Shown: positions 16,078-25,197, counted from the first letter of the stretch. The stretch: DNA of 64,000 nucleotides from an uncultured Oscillospiraceae bacterium (GCA_934573855.1 CAKTMF010000001.1:62001-126000); one strand, 5' to 3'. A program made the numbers and translations. The notes: generated from the sequence alone by a model not told the origin.

Positions 16078-17238
16078 ATGACAAAAAGGATCTTTACATC
16101 CGAATCCGTTACCGAGGGACATCCCGACAAGCTGTGCGACCAGATATCCGACAGCGTGCTTGACGCCATCCTCGAAAAGGACCCCATGGCGCGCGTCGCC
16201 TGCGAGTGCGCGGCCTCCACCGGCTTTGTGCTGGTCATGGGCGAGATAAGCACGCGCGAGAGCGTGGATATAAAGCGTATCGCGCGCGAGACGGTCTGCC
16301 GCGCGGGCTACGACTCCCCGGCGGCGGGCTTCGACGGTAATTCCTGCGCGGTGCTGACGGCCATCGACGAGCAGTCGCCCGATATCGCGATGGGCGTGAA
16401 CAGCTCCTACGACGACGCGTCCACCACCGGCGCGGGAGACCAGGGCATGATGTTCGGCTTCGCCTGCCGCGAGACGAAGGAGCTTATGCCCGCGCCCATC
16501 TCCTACGCGCACAATCTCACCCGAGCCCTCGCGGAAAAGAGAAAGAGCGGCGAGCTTCCATGGCTCCTCCCCGACGGCAAGAGTCAGGTCTCCGTGCGCT
16601 ACGGCGAGAACGGCGAGGCCGAGCATATCGACACCGTCGTCGTCTCCACCCAGCATACGCCCGACATCGGGATAAAGGAGCTGCGCGAGGCGGTGATAGA
16701 GGAGATAATCAAGCCCCGGCTCCCCTCGCGCCTCGTGGACGGAGGGACGAGGTTCTACGTCAACCCCACCGGACGCTTCGTGATCGGCGGCCCCGTGGGC
16801 GACTCCGGTCTGACCGGGCGCAAGATAATCGTCGACACCTACGGCGGCTACGCGAGCCACGGCGGCGGAGCCTTCTCCGGCAAGGACCCCACCAAGGTCG
16901 ACAGGAGCGGCGCGTATATGGCGCGCTATATCGCGAAAAATCTTGTGGCGGCGGGCCTCGCGGACAAGTGCCAGATAGAGCTTGCCTATGCCATCGGCGT
17001 GGCGCAGCCGGTGTCGGTGCTTATCGAGAGCTTCGGCACGGGAAGGCTGGACGACGAAAAGCTCGCCGCGCTGGTCATGCGCTGCTTCGACCTGCGCCCG
17101 GAGGCTATCATCTCCGCCCTTGAGCTGAGAAGGCCCATCTATGCACAGACGGCGTCATACGGCCACTTCGGCCGCCCGGATCTCGACCTCCCGTGGGAGC
17201 GTGCCGACCGCGTGGAGCAGCTTCTCGGAAATATCTGA
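16078..17238 (+). CDS. metK: S-adenosylmethionine synthetase
   Basis: 386-residue MetK, usual length, making SAM from methionine and ATP. Visible motifs are 'EGHPDKLCDQISD' (ATP and metal site) near residue 15, 'GAGDQGMMFGFA' near 118 and the P-loop-like 'GGGAFSGKDPTKVDRS' near 263. It has a GAAAGG ribosome binding site and lies directly under the SAM riboswitch. No other gene follows in the transcript; a GC hairpin lies after the stop. AhcY, the enzyme that clears the demethylated product, is encoded about 7 kb away. Confidence 0.98.
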   Translation: MTKRIFTSESVTEGHPDKLCDQISDSVLDAILEKDPMARVACECAASTGFVLVMGEISTRESVDIKRIARETVCRAGYDSPAAGFDGNSCAVLTAIDEQSPDIAMGVNSSYDDASTTGAGDQGMMFGFACRETKELMPAPISYAHNLTRALAEKRKSGELPWLLPDGKSQVSVRYGENGEAEHIDTVVVSTQHTPDIGIKELREAVIEEIIKPRLPSRLVDGGTRFYVNPTGRFVIGGPVGDSGLTGRKIIVDTYGGYASHGGGAFSGKDPTKVDRSGAYMARYIAKNLVAAGLADKCQIELAYAIGVAQPVSVLIESFGTGRLDDEKLAALVMRCFDLRPEAIISALELRRPIYAQTASYGHFGRPDLDLPWERADRVEQLLGNI

Positions 17239-17248
17239 CAGCAGAAAA

Positions 17249-17276
17249 CGCCGGACGGGCATTTGCCCGTCCGGCG
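17249..17276. terminator. Strong hairpin between convergent genes
   Basis: Twelve-base-pair perfect stem CGCCGGACGGGC/GCCCGTCCGGCG with loop ATTT. There is a TTTT run on the minus-strand side and no T run on the plus side, so termination is clearer for the minus gene. Confidence 0.65.
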
Positions 17277-17294
17277 TGATCGCATAAGAGGATA

Positions 17295-17687
17295 TCAGAA
17301 TTTATACACCTTCGGCTCTGCGGTGAAGGAGTAAATGGTGGCGGTGACGTTGCGGAGGAACCAGACCTCGGTGTTGCCGTCGTCGGGGGAGTAGAGCGAC
17401 TGGAGCGAGGGATATGCCTCGAGCATGCTCACCCGTGCCTCACGGTCGTCGTCCTCGACCGCTGAGGCCTCGAGACGCAGCCACTCGCCGCCGACCATCG
17501 CGCAGATCTCCAGCTTGGGATTCGCGTGGAGCTGGTGAGAGACGGCCTTGGACTTGCCGGTCTGGATGTACAGCTTGCCGTTGTAAATGTTCACCGTGCC
17601 GAAGGGACGCACGCGGGGCTGTCCGTTCTCGTTGGTGGCAAGATAATAGGTGCCGGCTTTCTTCAGAAATTCATATATCTCCTGCAT
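17295..17687 (-). CDS. Pyridoxamine 5'-phosphate oxidase-like flavin-binding protein
   Basis: 130-residue split-barrel protein of the PNPOx-like family. 'AGTYYLATNENGQPRVRPFG' at residues 11-30 is the typical opening, followed by 'KLYIQTGKSKAVSHQL'. Members bind FMN or F420 and act on varied small substrates; the true substrate cannot be read from sequence. It is too short to be genuine PdxH, so a vitamin B6 role should not be assumed. It is a single gene with its own ribosome binding site (GAAAGG) and no operon partner. Confidence 0.85.
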   Translation of the reverse strand: MQEIYEFLKKAGTYYLATNENGQPRVRPFGTVNIYNGKLYIQTGKSKAVSHQLHANPKLEICAMVGGEWLRLEASAVEDDDREARVSMLEAYPSLQSLYSPDDGNTEVWFLRNVTATIYSFTAEPKVYKF

Positions 17688-17774
17688 GTTTTCAGTCCTT
17701 TCAAAAAGTGTTTCCGTGTACGCTTATATTATATCACCGCCGGGCGATTTGCAAGCGCCGCCGGGGTGCGTTCC

Positions 17775-17803
17775 TTGACTTTTTTGTAAACATGTTGTAA
17801 AGT
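17775..17803 (+). promoter_or_regulatory. Promoter of the carboxypeptidase gene
   Basis: TTGACT at 17775-17780, 17-base spacer, TAAAGT at 17798-17803, about 50 bases before the start codon. Confidence 0.6.
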
Positions 17804-17853
17804 GACGGGGAAAAAGAGGCGGTTTCGCCGCTTTCGGCGGGAGGGTGACGCTT

Positions 17854-18717
17854 TTGAACAAGATGAAAACAAGGGGCGAGCTTGCCTTCAGGGTGGCCGC
17901 CGTACTGATAATGATACTCCTGACGGTCATGCTCGGCGGAGTGCTGGCGGAGGTCAGCGCCATCGACTGGAGCGAGGTGGAGCTTATCTCTCCGGACCCG
18001 ACTCCCGCGCCCGAACCCACGGCCGCGCCGACCCCGGAGCCGACGCCGCAGCCTACTCCCGAACCCACCCCGGACCCCGAGAGCGTGGCACGCAGGGAGC
18101 TTTTGGAGCGGCAGAGCGGCGAGAGCGAGTTCCTGACGCTGGTCAACCGCTGGAACCCCATGGAGGAGGGCTATGTGCCTGAGCTTGCGGACTGCCAGTG
18201 GATGGGTGAGGATTACCGCGTGGATGTCCGCTGCAGCGAGGCGCTGACGCAAATGCTCACCGACTGCGCGGCGGCGGGGGAAAACCCGTGGGTCTGCTCG
18301 GCCTACCGCGACGTGGAGTACCAGCGGGACCTGTTCGACAACAAGATACTCCGCGTGATCTACGGCGGCACGCGCCCGTCCGAGGCCTATGACGTCGCCG
18401 CCATGTCCGTGGCCATACCCGGCACCAGCGAACACCATTTGGGGCTTGCGGTGGATATCGTGGATTATTATTTCCCGGACCTGAACGAATATCAGGAGAG
18501 TACCGGCACCCAGCAGTGGCTCATGGAGCATTCATGGGAGTACGGCTTCATCCTGCGCTACCCGAACGGGACCAGCGACATCACGGGCATTATCTACGAG
18601 CCGTGGCATTACCGTTATGTGGGACTCGCAGCCGCGAAGGAGATACACGAGCGCGGGCTTGTGTTTGAGGAATACATAGAGCTTCTCAGAGAGATGGAGG
18701 AGCTTGAAAACAGGTGA
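17854..18717 (+). CDS. VanY-type D-alanyl-D-alanine carboxypeptidase, membrane-anchored
   Basis: 287 residues: a short basic N-terminus, one helix (about 13-33), a Pro-Thr-Glu repeat linker (about 48-72, 'PTPEPTPQPTPEP') and an M15B LAS-type peptidase domain. Zinc and catalytic residues lie in 'SEHHLGLAVDI' (HxxxxxxD) and 'EPWHYRYVG'. The family trims the last D-Ala from peptidoglycan stem peptides outside the membrane. The start is uncertain: GGGAGG is nine bases before TTG 17854, while GTG 17845 abuts it and ATG 17863 is farther off. No vancomycin resistance genes are near, so a housekeeping wall role is likelier. Confidence 0.9.
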   Translation: MNKMKTRGELAFRVAAVLIMILLTVMLGGVLAEVSAIDWSEVELISPDPTPAPEPTAAPTPEPTPQPTPEPTPDPESVARRELLERQSGESEFLTLVNRWNPMEEGYVPELADCQWMGEDYRVDVRCSEALTQMLTDCAAAGENPWVCSAYRDVEYQRDLFDNKILRVIYGGTRPSEAYDVAAMSVAIPGTSEHHLGLAVDIVDYYFPDLNEYQESTGTQQWLMEHSWEYGFILRYPNGTSDITGIIYEPWHYRYVGLAAAKEIHERGLVFEEYIELLREMEELENR

Positions 18718-18723
18718 ATGATC

Positions 18724-18755
18724 AAGGTGACATCCGTTTTCGGATGTCACCTTTT
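18724..18755 (+). terminator. Intrinsic terminator after the carboxypeptidase
   Basis: Stem AAGGTGACATCCG/CGGATGTCACCTT with loop TTTT and a following T run. It also lies at the end of the convergent anti-sigma gene. Confidence 0.85.
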
Positions 18756-18764
18756 CAAAACCCT

Positions 18765-20321
18765 TTACGGGAGCTGTGCGAGATCGTAGCGGTCGGCAAG
18801 AGCCTCCAGCGCGTAGGCGGGCAGGTTTCTCTCGCCGCCGGAGATGACCACCCATGCCTCCGGCGTCTCGTACAGCACCATCGATGCCTCGCCGCCGCCC
18901 GTGGCGCAGCACACCACCGTGCCGGAGGCGGTCTCGTACTGCCAGCTCGTTTCATACTGCGGCAGATCGAGCCATGAGGCGACATACTGGCTGTCGGTGC
19001 AGAGCGCCCCTTTGCGGATGTAGTAGAAAAAGCCGTTATTCATGTTGAACGAGCCGTCCTCATAGAGCGTCATGGCCCGAAAAGACTCCGCGTCGTCAGG
19101 ATCGAGTACGAAGTCCCCGACGCCGGCTGCCTGACGGCACTCGTCATAATCAAAGAGCTGCCGCATACTGCTGTGGGTGCGGAGCGAATAGGCGGCGCAT
19201 ATCTCAGTTGCCGTGTCGTTGAGCCACTGGAGGTCGTCATAAAGCTCCGGCACCGGGAACACGTCGCCGTAGCTGCCTACCCCGCGGCTGCGAATGGCGG
19301 CGACAAACTCCCGCAGTCCCTTATATTCCGGGCTGGCGGCGAAGTCCTCAAGCGTCACGGCGCTTGCCCCCTCGGCCTCTCTGGGCGCGGCGGAGACCAT
19401 TTCCGTCACCTTTGCCTCACCGGCGCATGCGGCGGCAAAGTCAAAGGTATCCGCAAGCGCCTTCGCGGCCTCCGCGTCCGTCACGCGGGCGGAGAGCTGA
19501 AGAAAAGCGTTATCATGATGATAGAAAATATACGTCATGGGCAGCTCGCCGCTTGCCGCGATGACGACATCCGCACCAAGCGCGGTGCGGTAAACGCTCT
19601 CTGCGTATCCATCCAGTTCCCATACCGAGCTTTCCATTGGGGGAAGCGTGCCGGAAATATTCCGCACCAGCGTGTACATCCCGTCTTCACAGAGCGTCGA
19701 CGCTCCGTCCAGACGGAAGGAACCGTCCTCGTATATATAGCCCCCGGCAGGCTCGTTGTCCCCGCGCGTGAATGCGGCCGTCCCGGCCTTGGCGTAAAAG
19801 TCGTTCATGCCGGTGGAAGCGGACATGAATGTGTGCAGCTTCAGACCGTGGCTCTCGCTGATCTCAAGAAGCTTATCCAGCATTTCATAGTTGTAGCAGG
19901 GGTAGAATACCGCGTACTGCCGCAAAACGGGGTCGTCGGGCATCCAGTTATCGTCTATCCAGCCGGGGGACTGAGCCGCTTCGTACTGTGTGTGCCACAC
20001 GATCCACTCGGCGCTGGCCTCGTATTCCGGGGAGCCGGCGATACCGGCAAGAGAAAGATAGCTCCTGCCGTCCGCGGGGCCGCTCCGGGATATGATGCGC
20101 TCGCGCAGACCGAAGAGATCCGCGGCGTAGGCGGCGCTCGTGAGTATGGCGGCTGCGGCAGCGGCTATCAGCGCGATCCGGACGATTTTTTTATAGGAAG
20201 CTCTTTTGGCCCGTCCCGCGTTCACCGCGCTTCGCGGCGCGAGACGGCAAGTGCGCGCGGCTTCAAGGATATATTCGTCGTCGATAAGTCCCATGAGGGA
20301 ACCCATTTCAAATTGTGTCAT
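18765..20321 (-). CDS. Membrane anti-sigma factor-like protein with duplicated outer domain
   Basis: 518 residues. The N-terminal cytoplasmic part (1-46) starts 'MTQFEMGSLMGLIDDEYILE', a pattern seen in anti-sigma factors next to ECF sigma genes. One helix (about 47-67) is followed by a large exported part. That part appears duplicated: 'SPEYEASAEW' and 'YEDGSFRLDG' in the first half match 'SPEYKGLREF' and 'YEDGSFNMNN' in the second. The start codon overlaps the sigma gene stop (ATGA). It most likely holds the sigma factor at the membrane; the ligand of the outer domains is unknown. Confidence 0.8.
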   Translation of the reverse strand: MTQFEMGSLMGLIDDEYILEAARTCRLAPRSAVNAGRAKRASYKKIVRIALIAAAAAAILTSAAYAADLFGLRERIISRSGPADGRSYLSLAGIAGSPEYEASAEWIVWHTQYEAAQSPGWIDDNWMPDDPVLRQYAVFYPCYNYEMLDKLLEISESHGLKLHTFMSASTGMNDFYAKAGTAAFTRGDNEPAGGYIYEDGSFRLDGASTLCEDGMYTLVRNISGTLPPMESSVWELDGYAESVYRTALGADVVIAASGELPMTYIFYHHDNAFLQLSARVTDAEAAKALADTFDFAAACAGEAKVTEMVSAAPREAEGASAVTLEDFAASPEYKGLREFVAAIRSRGVGSYGDVFPVPELYDDLQWLNDTATEICAAYSLRTHSSMRQLFDYDECRQAAGVGDFVLDPDDAESFRAMTLYEDGSFNMNNGFFYYIRKGALCTDSQYVASWLDLPQYETSWQYETASGTVVCCATGGGEASMVLYETPEAWVVISGGERNLPAYALEALADRYDLAQLP

Positions 20322-20875
20322 ACCAAAACGCCCTCCTTTTCAAGATATCGTTTCAGACCCTGCCGCGCCCTTGTCAGCCTTGTGGAGACCGCGTTCTTCG
20401 TCATGCCGAAGTCCGCCGCCAGCAGGCCCAGCTCGTCCATCGAGAAATACCGGCGCACGAACATGGCGCGCGTTTCGCTGTCAAGTGAGGCGAGATAGCG
20501 GTTCACAAGCTCTGCCGCGGCGAGGGCGTCCGTCCTTTCCTCCATGTCAAAGCCGGACGGTATGCACTCGTCCAGCTCGTGGAGGCACAGATCGGCATTT
20601 CCGCCCCGTTTTAGCCGAAGACGGCTGCGCACTCTGTCATACGCCGCGTTGCGGCTGAGTCTTGCGGAATAGGCCAGCAGGTACTGCGGCCGTTCAGGGG
20701 GGATACGCTCCCAGAGAGTCATGTAGGTGTCCGACACTATCTCCTCCGCGTCCCGCGCGTCGCCGAGTATGTTCAGCGCGATACTGCGCAGGAGCCTGCC
20801 ATATTTCCTGTCAAGGAAAGCTACGGCGTCCTGCGACCGCTCCCAGAACAGTCCGATTATTGCTTCATCTTCCAT
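20318..20875 (-). CDS. ECF-type RNA polymerase sigma factor
   Basis: 185-residue sigma-70 family protein of the extracytoplasmic-function class. Region 2 includes 'LGDARDAEEIVSDTYMTLWE' and region 4 shows the helix-turn-helix 'LGLLAADFGMTKNAVSTRLT'. ATG 20875 (MEDEAII) is chosen because AGGAGG lies eight bases upstream; an opening from 20920 has no such site. It is co-transcribed and translationally coupled with its anti-sigma gene. It probably controls a surface or envelope response, including possibly its own promoter. Confidence 0.92.
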   Translation of the reverse strand: MEDEAIIGLFWERSQDAVAFLDRKYGRLLRSIALNILGDARDAEEIVSDTYMTLWERIPPERPQYLLAYSARLSRNAAYDRVRSRLRLKRGGNADLCLHELDECIPSGFDMEERTDALAAAELVNRYLASLDSETRAMFVRRYFSMDELGLLAADFGMTKNAVSTRLTRARQGLKRYLEKEGVLV

Positions 20876-20922
20876 ACGGAACCTCCTGTGTTTTTGAGAT
20901 CTCAATGATACAGACGTCAAAA

Positions 20923-20951
20923 AGGATAGGATTAATACAGGGAACGATCAA
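20923..20951 (-). promoter_or_regulatory. Possible promoter of the sigma/anti-sigma operon
   Basis: On the minus strand TTGATC (20951-20946), 17 bases, TATCCT (20928-20923), about 50 bases before the sigma start. An ECF-type autoregulated promoter cannot be excluded. Confidence 0.4.
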
Positions 20952-20993
20952 TAATACCATAAAAATTCAAATTCTGCATTTGACGCGGATGAA

Positions 20994-21030
20994 AAGGGCA
21001 TGCGGCCGAACGTTCCGGAAGCATGCCCTT
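20994..21030 (-). terminator. Intrinsic terminator after the spoIIE operon
   Basis: Stem AAGGGCATGC/GCATGCCCTT with a 17-base GC-rich loop; on the minus strand it ends in TTTT. Confidence 0.75.
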
Positions 21031-21036
21031 CTTAAT

Positions 21037-21420
21037 TTACATTATCCACCGCGCGGCGAGGTATCCCAGCGCGCCGGTAAAGGCCGGCAGCAGATACAGC
21101 GCCCACGGCCGTTTATCCCTTGCAGGCGGGACAAAGCGGAGAGCGTAATTCTCCGCTGCGTCCCGCGCCTGCCGCAGCAGCTCCTCCTTTCCAACGCTCG
21201 GACGGCGCATGTAGTCGTCCTGTAATATGAACATTGCCTCCCGGAATATCTCCGGGTCGGGCGACGTCACAAGAATGATGTTGTGCGATGTGCCGCGTAT
21301 CACCTCCTGTTGGGGAGCGCGCACGGACGGGACGGAGCTTTTTCTGCTGAAAAAGAAGCTCACGCGGCAGGATATCTCGTCAAGAAGGTTCAGGAGGCTG
21401 TCGCGGATATTCTGTATCAT
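21037..21420 (-). CDS. Small conserved-looking membrane-tail protein downstream of spoIIE
   Basis: 127 residues, not recognised. A soluble part holds 'GTSHNIILVTSPDPEIFREA' and a mixed helical region, and the end 'WALYLLPAFTGALGYLAARW' (about 106-125) is a single hydrophobic helix, so it may be tail-anchored. The start at 21420 forms an ATGA overlap with the spoIIE stop, which shows translational coupling and suggests a role at the asymmetric septum or another SpoIIE-linked process. A longer opening in this frame to 21966 runs inside spoIIE and is rejected as the start. Confidence 0.7.
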   Translation of the reverse strand: MIQNIRDSLLNLLDEISCRVSFFFSRKSSVPSVRAPQQEVIRGTSHNIILVTSPDPEIFREAMFILQDDYMRRPSVGKEELLRQARDAAENYALRFVPPARDKRPWALYLLPAFTGALGYLAARWIM

Positions 21421-23747
21421 ACGCGCTCCTCCACCCGTACCGTCACGACGGTCATGTCGTCGGACGCGCCGTAGAGCTTTTCTGCCTCCTTGACGGTGAG
21501 GCGCGCGAGTGCCTTCATGTCGTCTCCGGCCCTGCCGAGCAGCTCCTTGAGCCAGCCGTCCTCCTCCGCGTCGGCAAGCACGCCGTCGGAGGCGATAACG
21601 GCGGTACAGCCCGCCTTGAGGCGCATGCGCACGATGTCCGGGGCGATACCGCCGCCGAGAGTCAGCCCGGCCGCGAGCGCCTCGCCCTTTATGCGGCGGA
21701 TACTGCGCCCGGTCTTGACGTAGGACGGGGCCGCGCCGTACTTGTAGAAGCAGGTATCGCCCGTAAAAAGGTCTACGCACATCAGATCGACCGTCGCATA
21801 TCCCCACGCGTCGGACGAGCGCAGGAGCATTACGGAGTTGAGTATCTTCATCGCCACCGCGGGGTCGACCCCGGAGCGCAGGAATTTTTCCAGTATCTCG
21901 ACGACCTGAGCGCTGTCCTTGGCGGCGGCGTCGCCGGTACCCATGCCGTCGGAAAGTATGACGCACAGCACCCCCTCGTCGGTCTTGAAGTAGGTGCCTT
22001 TGTCGCCGCTGACCTTCTCGCCCTGCTTTTTCATCGCGGCGATACCCACGGACACCGCCAGAGGCTCCGCCTCAAGGAGCGTCAGACGCGAGCTGCCGTC
22101 GCCCTGCTCCGCCGGACAGCACAGCCGCGCGCCGACGATGGAGCTTATTTTTTCAAGATAATCCTCGCTCTTGGTGAGCGGGGAGAGCCGTCCGCTCTCC
22201 AGCACCACATGCAGCCTCCCGCCGCCGTCGCGGTAGACGGAGGCCTCGCCGTCGATGTCGAGCGAGCGCAGATAGCGTATCAGCCGCCGCTCGGCCAGCG
22301 GGTCGGAGCCGTTCATGCTGCCCAGCTCCTCCGCCACGCGGCAGAGTATGTCCGCGATGTCGCTGTACTGCTCCCACGCGACGCTGCGGTTCTCGCTGAT
22401 ATGCTCGCGGAGCTGCCGCCGGTAGGCAAGGCCGCGAAGCTCGCTGTTCACGGCGGAGACAAAGGCCGGAAGCCCTATGCACTTCTCGCGGAAAAAGTCC
22501 GGCAGGTCGCTCACGGAGAGCGTGCCGTTCTCGACCATCGCCTTTGTCGCGTCGTTCATGGCAGAGAGCGTGTCGATATAGTCCGAGTTCCAGCAGCGGT
22601 TCTTGTACTTGCAGGAGACGCACACCTCGTCTGCGGCGCGGTCGAAAAGGCGGGCGATGTTCTCGTCGTTGTAGGGAGCCTCCACGCCGCGCTTTACGGT
22701 CTCGAAGAGCTGGGCGTAGGCTTCGCTGAGATTTTTCACTCTCTGCGCCGTGAAGCGCCGCAGCCCCGACTCGCCCGCACCGCGCTCCATATACTGAAGC
22801 ATGAGGCCCGCCCGGTTGAGGAGCTTGGCCGGCAGCACCATAAAGATTACCGAGGCGCAGAAGGTCTCAAAGAGCGCGCTTATGTATACCTCCGTGTTCC
22901 ATGCGCACACCACAGCGAGCGCCCCGGAGAGTATGAACGACAGCACGAAGATGACCCGCCCGTGCTTTCCGAACACGCCGGAGAGAAGCCCGGAGAAGGA
23001 GTACGCCATGGTGTAGAACGGCGCGCCGACACTGGTTATATCCATCGCAAGACCGAGGACTGTACCCGCAGCGGCTCCGGTGAGCATGCCGCCCTTCATC
23101 GCGCAGGTCATCACGATGAGCAGCGCGAGAAAGCGGCCGATGGAGACGGTGCTGAACAGCACGAGCCTTGCAAAGGCCATAAGCGCGCACGCGGCGGTTA
23201 TTATGACGGAGACGCTGTGCTTCAGCTCCGCAGCCTCCGTGTCACGCCGCTCATGGGAGAGCGCCTCCTTGAAGAAATATGTCCCGCCGAAGGCGAGCGC
23301 CGTCTCTATCGACAGCTCCGCCGCCAGCGGCACCGATCCCACCGTGACGGAAAAGCTGCCGAGAAAGCCGGTCAGCGCCATCACAAGCCCCGCGGCAAGG
23401 GGCATGAAGAAGCTCTGCCGGTAGATATCCAGCTCCTGAAACACAAAGGCCGTCGTGTACACCAGCACCGCCGCCGCAATATAGCGTATGCCCCATTCCA
23501 CGCCGCCGCTGATGAGATAACCCAGCGCGGCGCCCGCGAGAGCAAAAACGCCGTTGAGTCCGGGACCCGAACAGGCTACCATAGCCATGCCGAAGGGCGC
23601 TCCTCCCTCCAGAACCCGTGAACAGGCCATGGTCAGCCCCAGCGCCATATACCCGGCGCAGCGGAAGGTGATAACAAAACGCCTGTCAAGCCCCTCAATG
23701 CCGGCTCCGTTGGCGCTCACCGGCCTCCAGTTTCCTCCAAACTCCAT
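21417..23747 (-). CDS. spoIIE: Stage II sporulation protein E, PP2C-type phosphatase
   Basis: 776 residues. The N-terminal part (about 28-310) holds some ten hydrophobic helices; the middle (about 320-540) is the oligomerisation region with a CxxC-type 'CVSCKYKNRCWN'; the C-terminus (about 560-776) is a PP2C/SpoIIE phosphatase domain with 'LSDGMGTGDAAAKDS' and 'IASDGVLADAEEDGWL' carrying the metal-binding Asp residues. SpoIIE sits at the polar septum and dephosphorylates SpoIIAA to release sigma-F in the forespore. This marks the organism as an endospore former or a recent descendant. GGAGGA precedes the start. Confidence 0.95.
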   Translation of the reverse strand: MEFGGNWRPVSANGAGIEGLDRRFVITFRCAGYMALGLTMACSRVLEGGAPFGMAMVACSGPGLNGVFALAGAALGYLISGGVEWGIRYIAAAVLVYTTAFVFQELDIYRQSFFMPLAAGLVMALTGFLGSFSVTVGSVPLAAELSIETALAFGGTYFFKEALSHERRDTEAAELKHSVSVIITAACALMAFARLVLFSTVSIGRFLALLIVMTCAMKGGMLTGAAAGTVLGLAMDITSVGAPFYTMAYSFSGLLSGVFGKHGRVIFVLSFILSGALAVVCAWNTEVYISALFETFCASVIFMVLPAKLLNRAGLMLQYMERGAGESGLRRFTAQRVKNLSEAYAQLFETVKRGVEAPYNDENIARLFDRAADEVCVSCKYKNRCWNSDYIDTLSAMNDATKAMVENGTLSVSDLPDFFREKCIGLPAFVSAVNSELRGLAYRRQLREHISENRSVAWEQYSDIADILCRVAEELGSMNGSDPLAERRLIRYLRSLDIDGEASVYRDGGGRLHVVLESGRLSPLTKSEDYLEKISSIVGARLCCPAEQGDGSSRLTLLEAEPLAVSVGIAAMKKQGEKVSGDKGTYFKTDEGVLCVILSDGMGTGDAAAKDSAQVVEILEKFLRSGVDPAVAMKILNSVMLLRSSDAWGYATVDLMCVDLFTGDTCFYKYGAAPSYVKTGRSIRRIKGEALAAGLTLGGGIAPDIVRMRLKAGCTAVIASDGVLADAEEDGWLKELLGRAGDDMKALARLTVKEAEKLYGASDDMTVVTVRVEERV

Positions 23748-23961
23748 GCTGAGTCCTCCGTTTGTTTACATAAGGTAAGATAATTATAATTATGGAAATC
23801 TGCGGAGACCGTCATACCGCGCTGTAAAATAATAATTTATTGGAGGGGGAAATGGCGGGATAAAACCATAGGAGGGGTGTTTGTGCTTGCCATCGGCGCC
23901 GCCGCGTGATAAAATGATACGGCTGAATAAAGAAAAATACTCGGGAAAACCGGAGGTCGAC

Positions 23962-25197
23962 ATGAGTCTTATAAGAGATATATCCCTTGCCCCCGCGGGA
24001 GAATTGAAAATAAGCTGGGTAGAGCGCAATATGCCAGTGCTGCGCGCCATCGGCGAGGAGTTCAGGCGCACGAGACCCTTCGAGGGACTGCGTGTCGCGC
24101 TCTCCGTCCACCTTGAGGCAAAGACCGCGTATCTTTGCCGCGTGATGGAGATGGGCGGCGCGGAGATGTACGTCACCGGCTCGAACCCGCTCTCCACCCA
24201 GGACGACGTTGCGGCGGCGCTCGCGAGCGGCGGCATGCAGGTGTTCGGGCGGCACGGCTGCGATATGGAGGAATATGAGCAGTGCCTCTGCTCCGCGCTT
24301 GAGATCGGTCCCAACCTCATCGTTGACGACGGCGGGGACATGGTACACCTCATGCACACGCGCTATACCGGCCTCATCCCCGGCGTTATCGGCGGCTGCG
24401 AGGAGACTACCACGGGCATACACCGCCTGCGTATCATGGACCGGGCGGGGGAGCTGCGGTTCCCCATGGTGATGGTCAACGAGGCCGACTGCAAGCATAT
24501 GTTCGATAACCGCTACGGCACCGGTCAGTCCGTCTGGGACGGCATAATGCGCACCACCAACCTCATCATCGCCGGCAAGCGCGTGGTCGTCTCCGGCTAC
24601 GGCTGGTGCGGCAAGGGCGTCTCTATGCGCGCCAAGGGCATGGGCGCCAAGGTCATCGTCACCGAGACCGACCCCGTCAGGGCGCTCGAGGCCGTGATGG
24701 ACGGCTTTGATGTCATGCCCATGAACGAGGCCGCCGCGCTGGGAGACATTTTCGTCACCGTGACCGGCTGCAGCGGCGTTATCACAAAGGAGCATTTTCT
24801 TAAAATGAAGGATGGCGCGATACTCACCAACGCCGGGCATTTCGACGTGGAGGTCGACATGGCCGGACTTTGCGATATGGCGCTGCGCCGCTTTGACGCG
24901 AGACACAATATACAGGGCTATGAGCTGCCCAACGGCAGGACGGTGTTCACCATTGCCGAGGGACGGCTCGTGAACCTTGCCGCCGCGGACGGACACCCTG
25001 CCGAGATAATGGATATGAGCTTTGCCATCCAGGCGCTCAGCTGCGAGTATCTCGCGAAGAACCGCGGCAGGCTCAGCCCCGGCGTCATCCCCGTTCCGCG
25101 CGAGCTGGACGAGGCCGTGGCATACCGCAAGCTCAGGGCAATGGGCGTTGAGATCGACGCGCTGAGCGAAGAACAGAAAGAATATCTGGGCGTTTGA
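23962..25197 (+). CDS. ahcY: S-adenosylhomocysteine hydrolase
   Basis: 411 residues, the shorter bacterial/archaeal form. It splits S-adenosylhomocysteine into adenosine and homocysteine with bound NAD. Seen motifs include 'SNPLSTQDDVAAALA', 'DDGGDMVHLMH', 'EETTTGIHRL', 'VVSGYGWCGKGVSMRAKG' (NAD fold, around residue 213) and 'TNAGHFDVEVDM'. The start ATG 23962 is preceded by CCGGAGG; the ORF extends upstream without a site. It pairs functionally with metK, though without an obvious riboswitch of its own. About 50 bases separate it from mgtE. Confidence 0.96.
   Translation: MSLIRDISLAPAGELKISWVERNMPVLRAIGEEFRRTRPFEGLRVALSVHLEAKTAYLCRVMEMGGAEMYVTGSNPLSTQDDVAAALASGGMQVFGRHGCDMEEYEQCLCSALEIGPNLIVDDGGDMVHLMHTRYTGLIPGVIGGCEETTTGIHRLRIMDRAGELRFPMVMVNEADCKHMFDNRYGTGQSVWDGIMRTTNLIIAGKRVVVSGYGWCGKGVSMRAKGMGAKVIVTETDPVRALEAVMDGFDVMPMNEAAALGDIFVTVTGCSGVITKEHFLKMKDGAILTNAGHFDVEVDMAGLCDMALRRFDARHNIQGYELPNGRTVFTIAEGRLVNLAAADGHPAEIMDMSFAIQALSCEYLAKNRGRLSPGVIPVPRELDEAVAYRKLRAMGVEIDALSEEQKEYLGV

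Noticed and set aside
17295..17687. PNPOx-like protein as the PdxH step of vitamin B6 synthesis
   Set aside because: At 130 residues it lacks the PdxH C-terminal part, and the fold is shared by many flavin proteins with other roles.
18001..18080. Repeated Pro-Thr-Glu codons in the carboxypeptidase gene as a tandem DNA repeat or CRISPR-like array
   Set aside because: The repeats are in frame and encode a typical flexible wall-spanning linker. No CRISPR array or cas gene was seen anywhere in the window.
23748..23961. Intergenic region between spoIIE and ahcY as a riboswitch for S-adenosylhomocysteine
   Set aside because: The region is AT-rich and lacks the conserved SAH-aptamer core. A minus-strand TATAAT-like box is present, but no matching -35 or sporulation-type promoter could be fixed.
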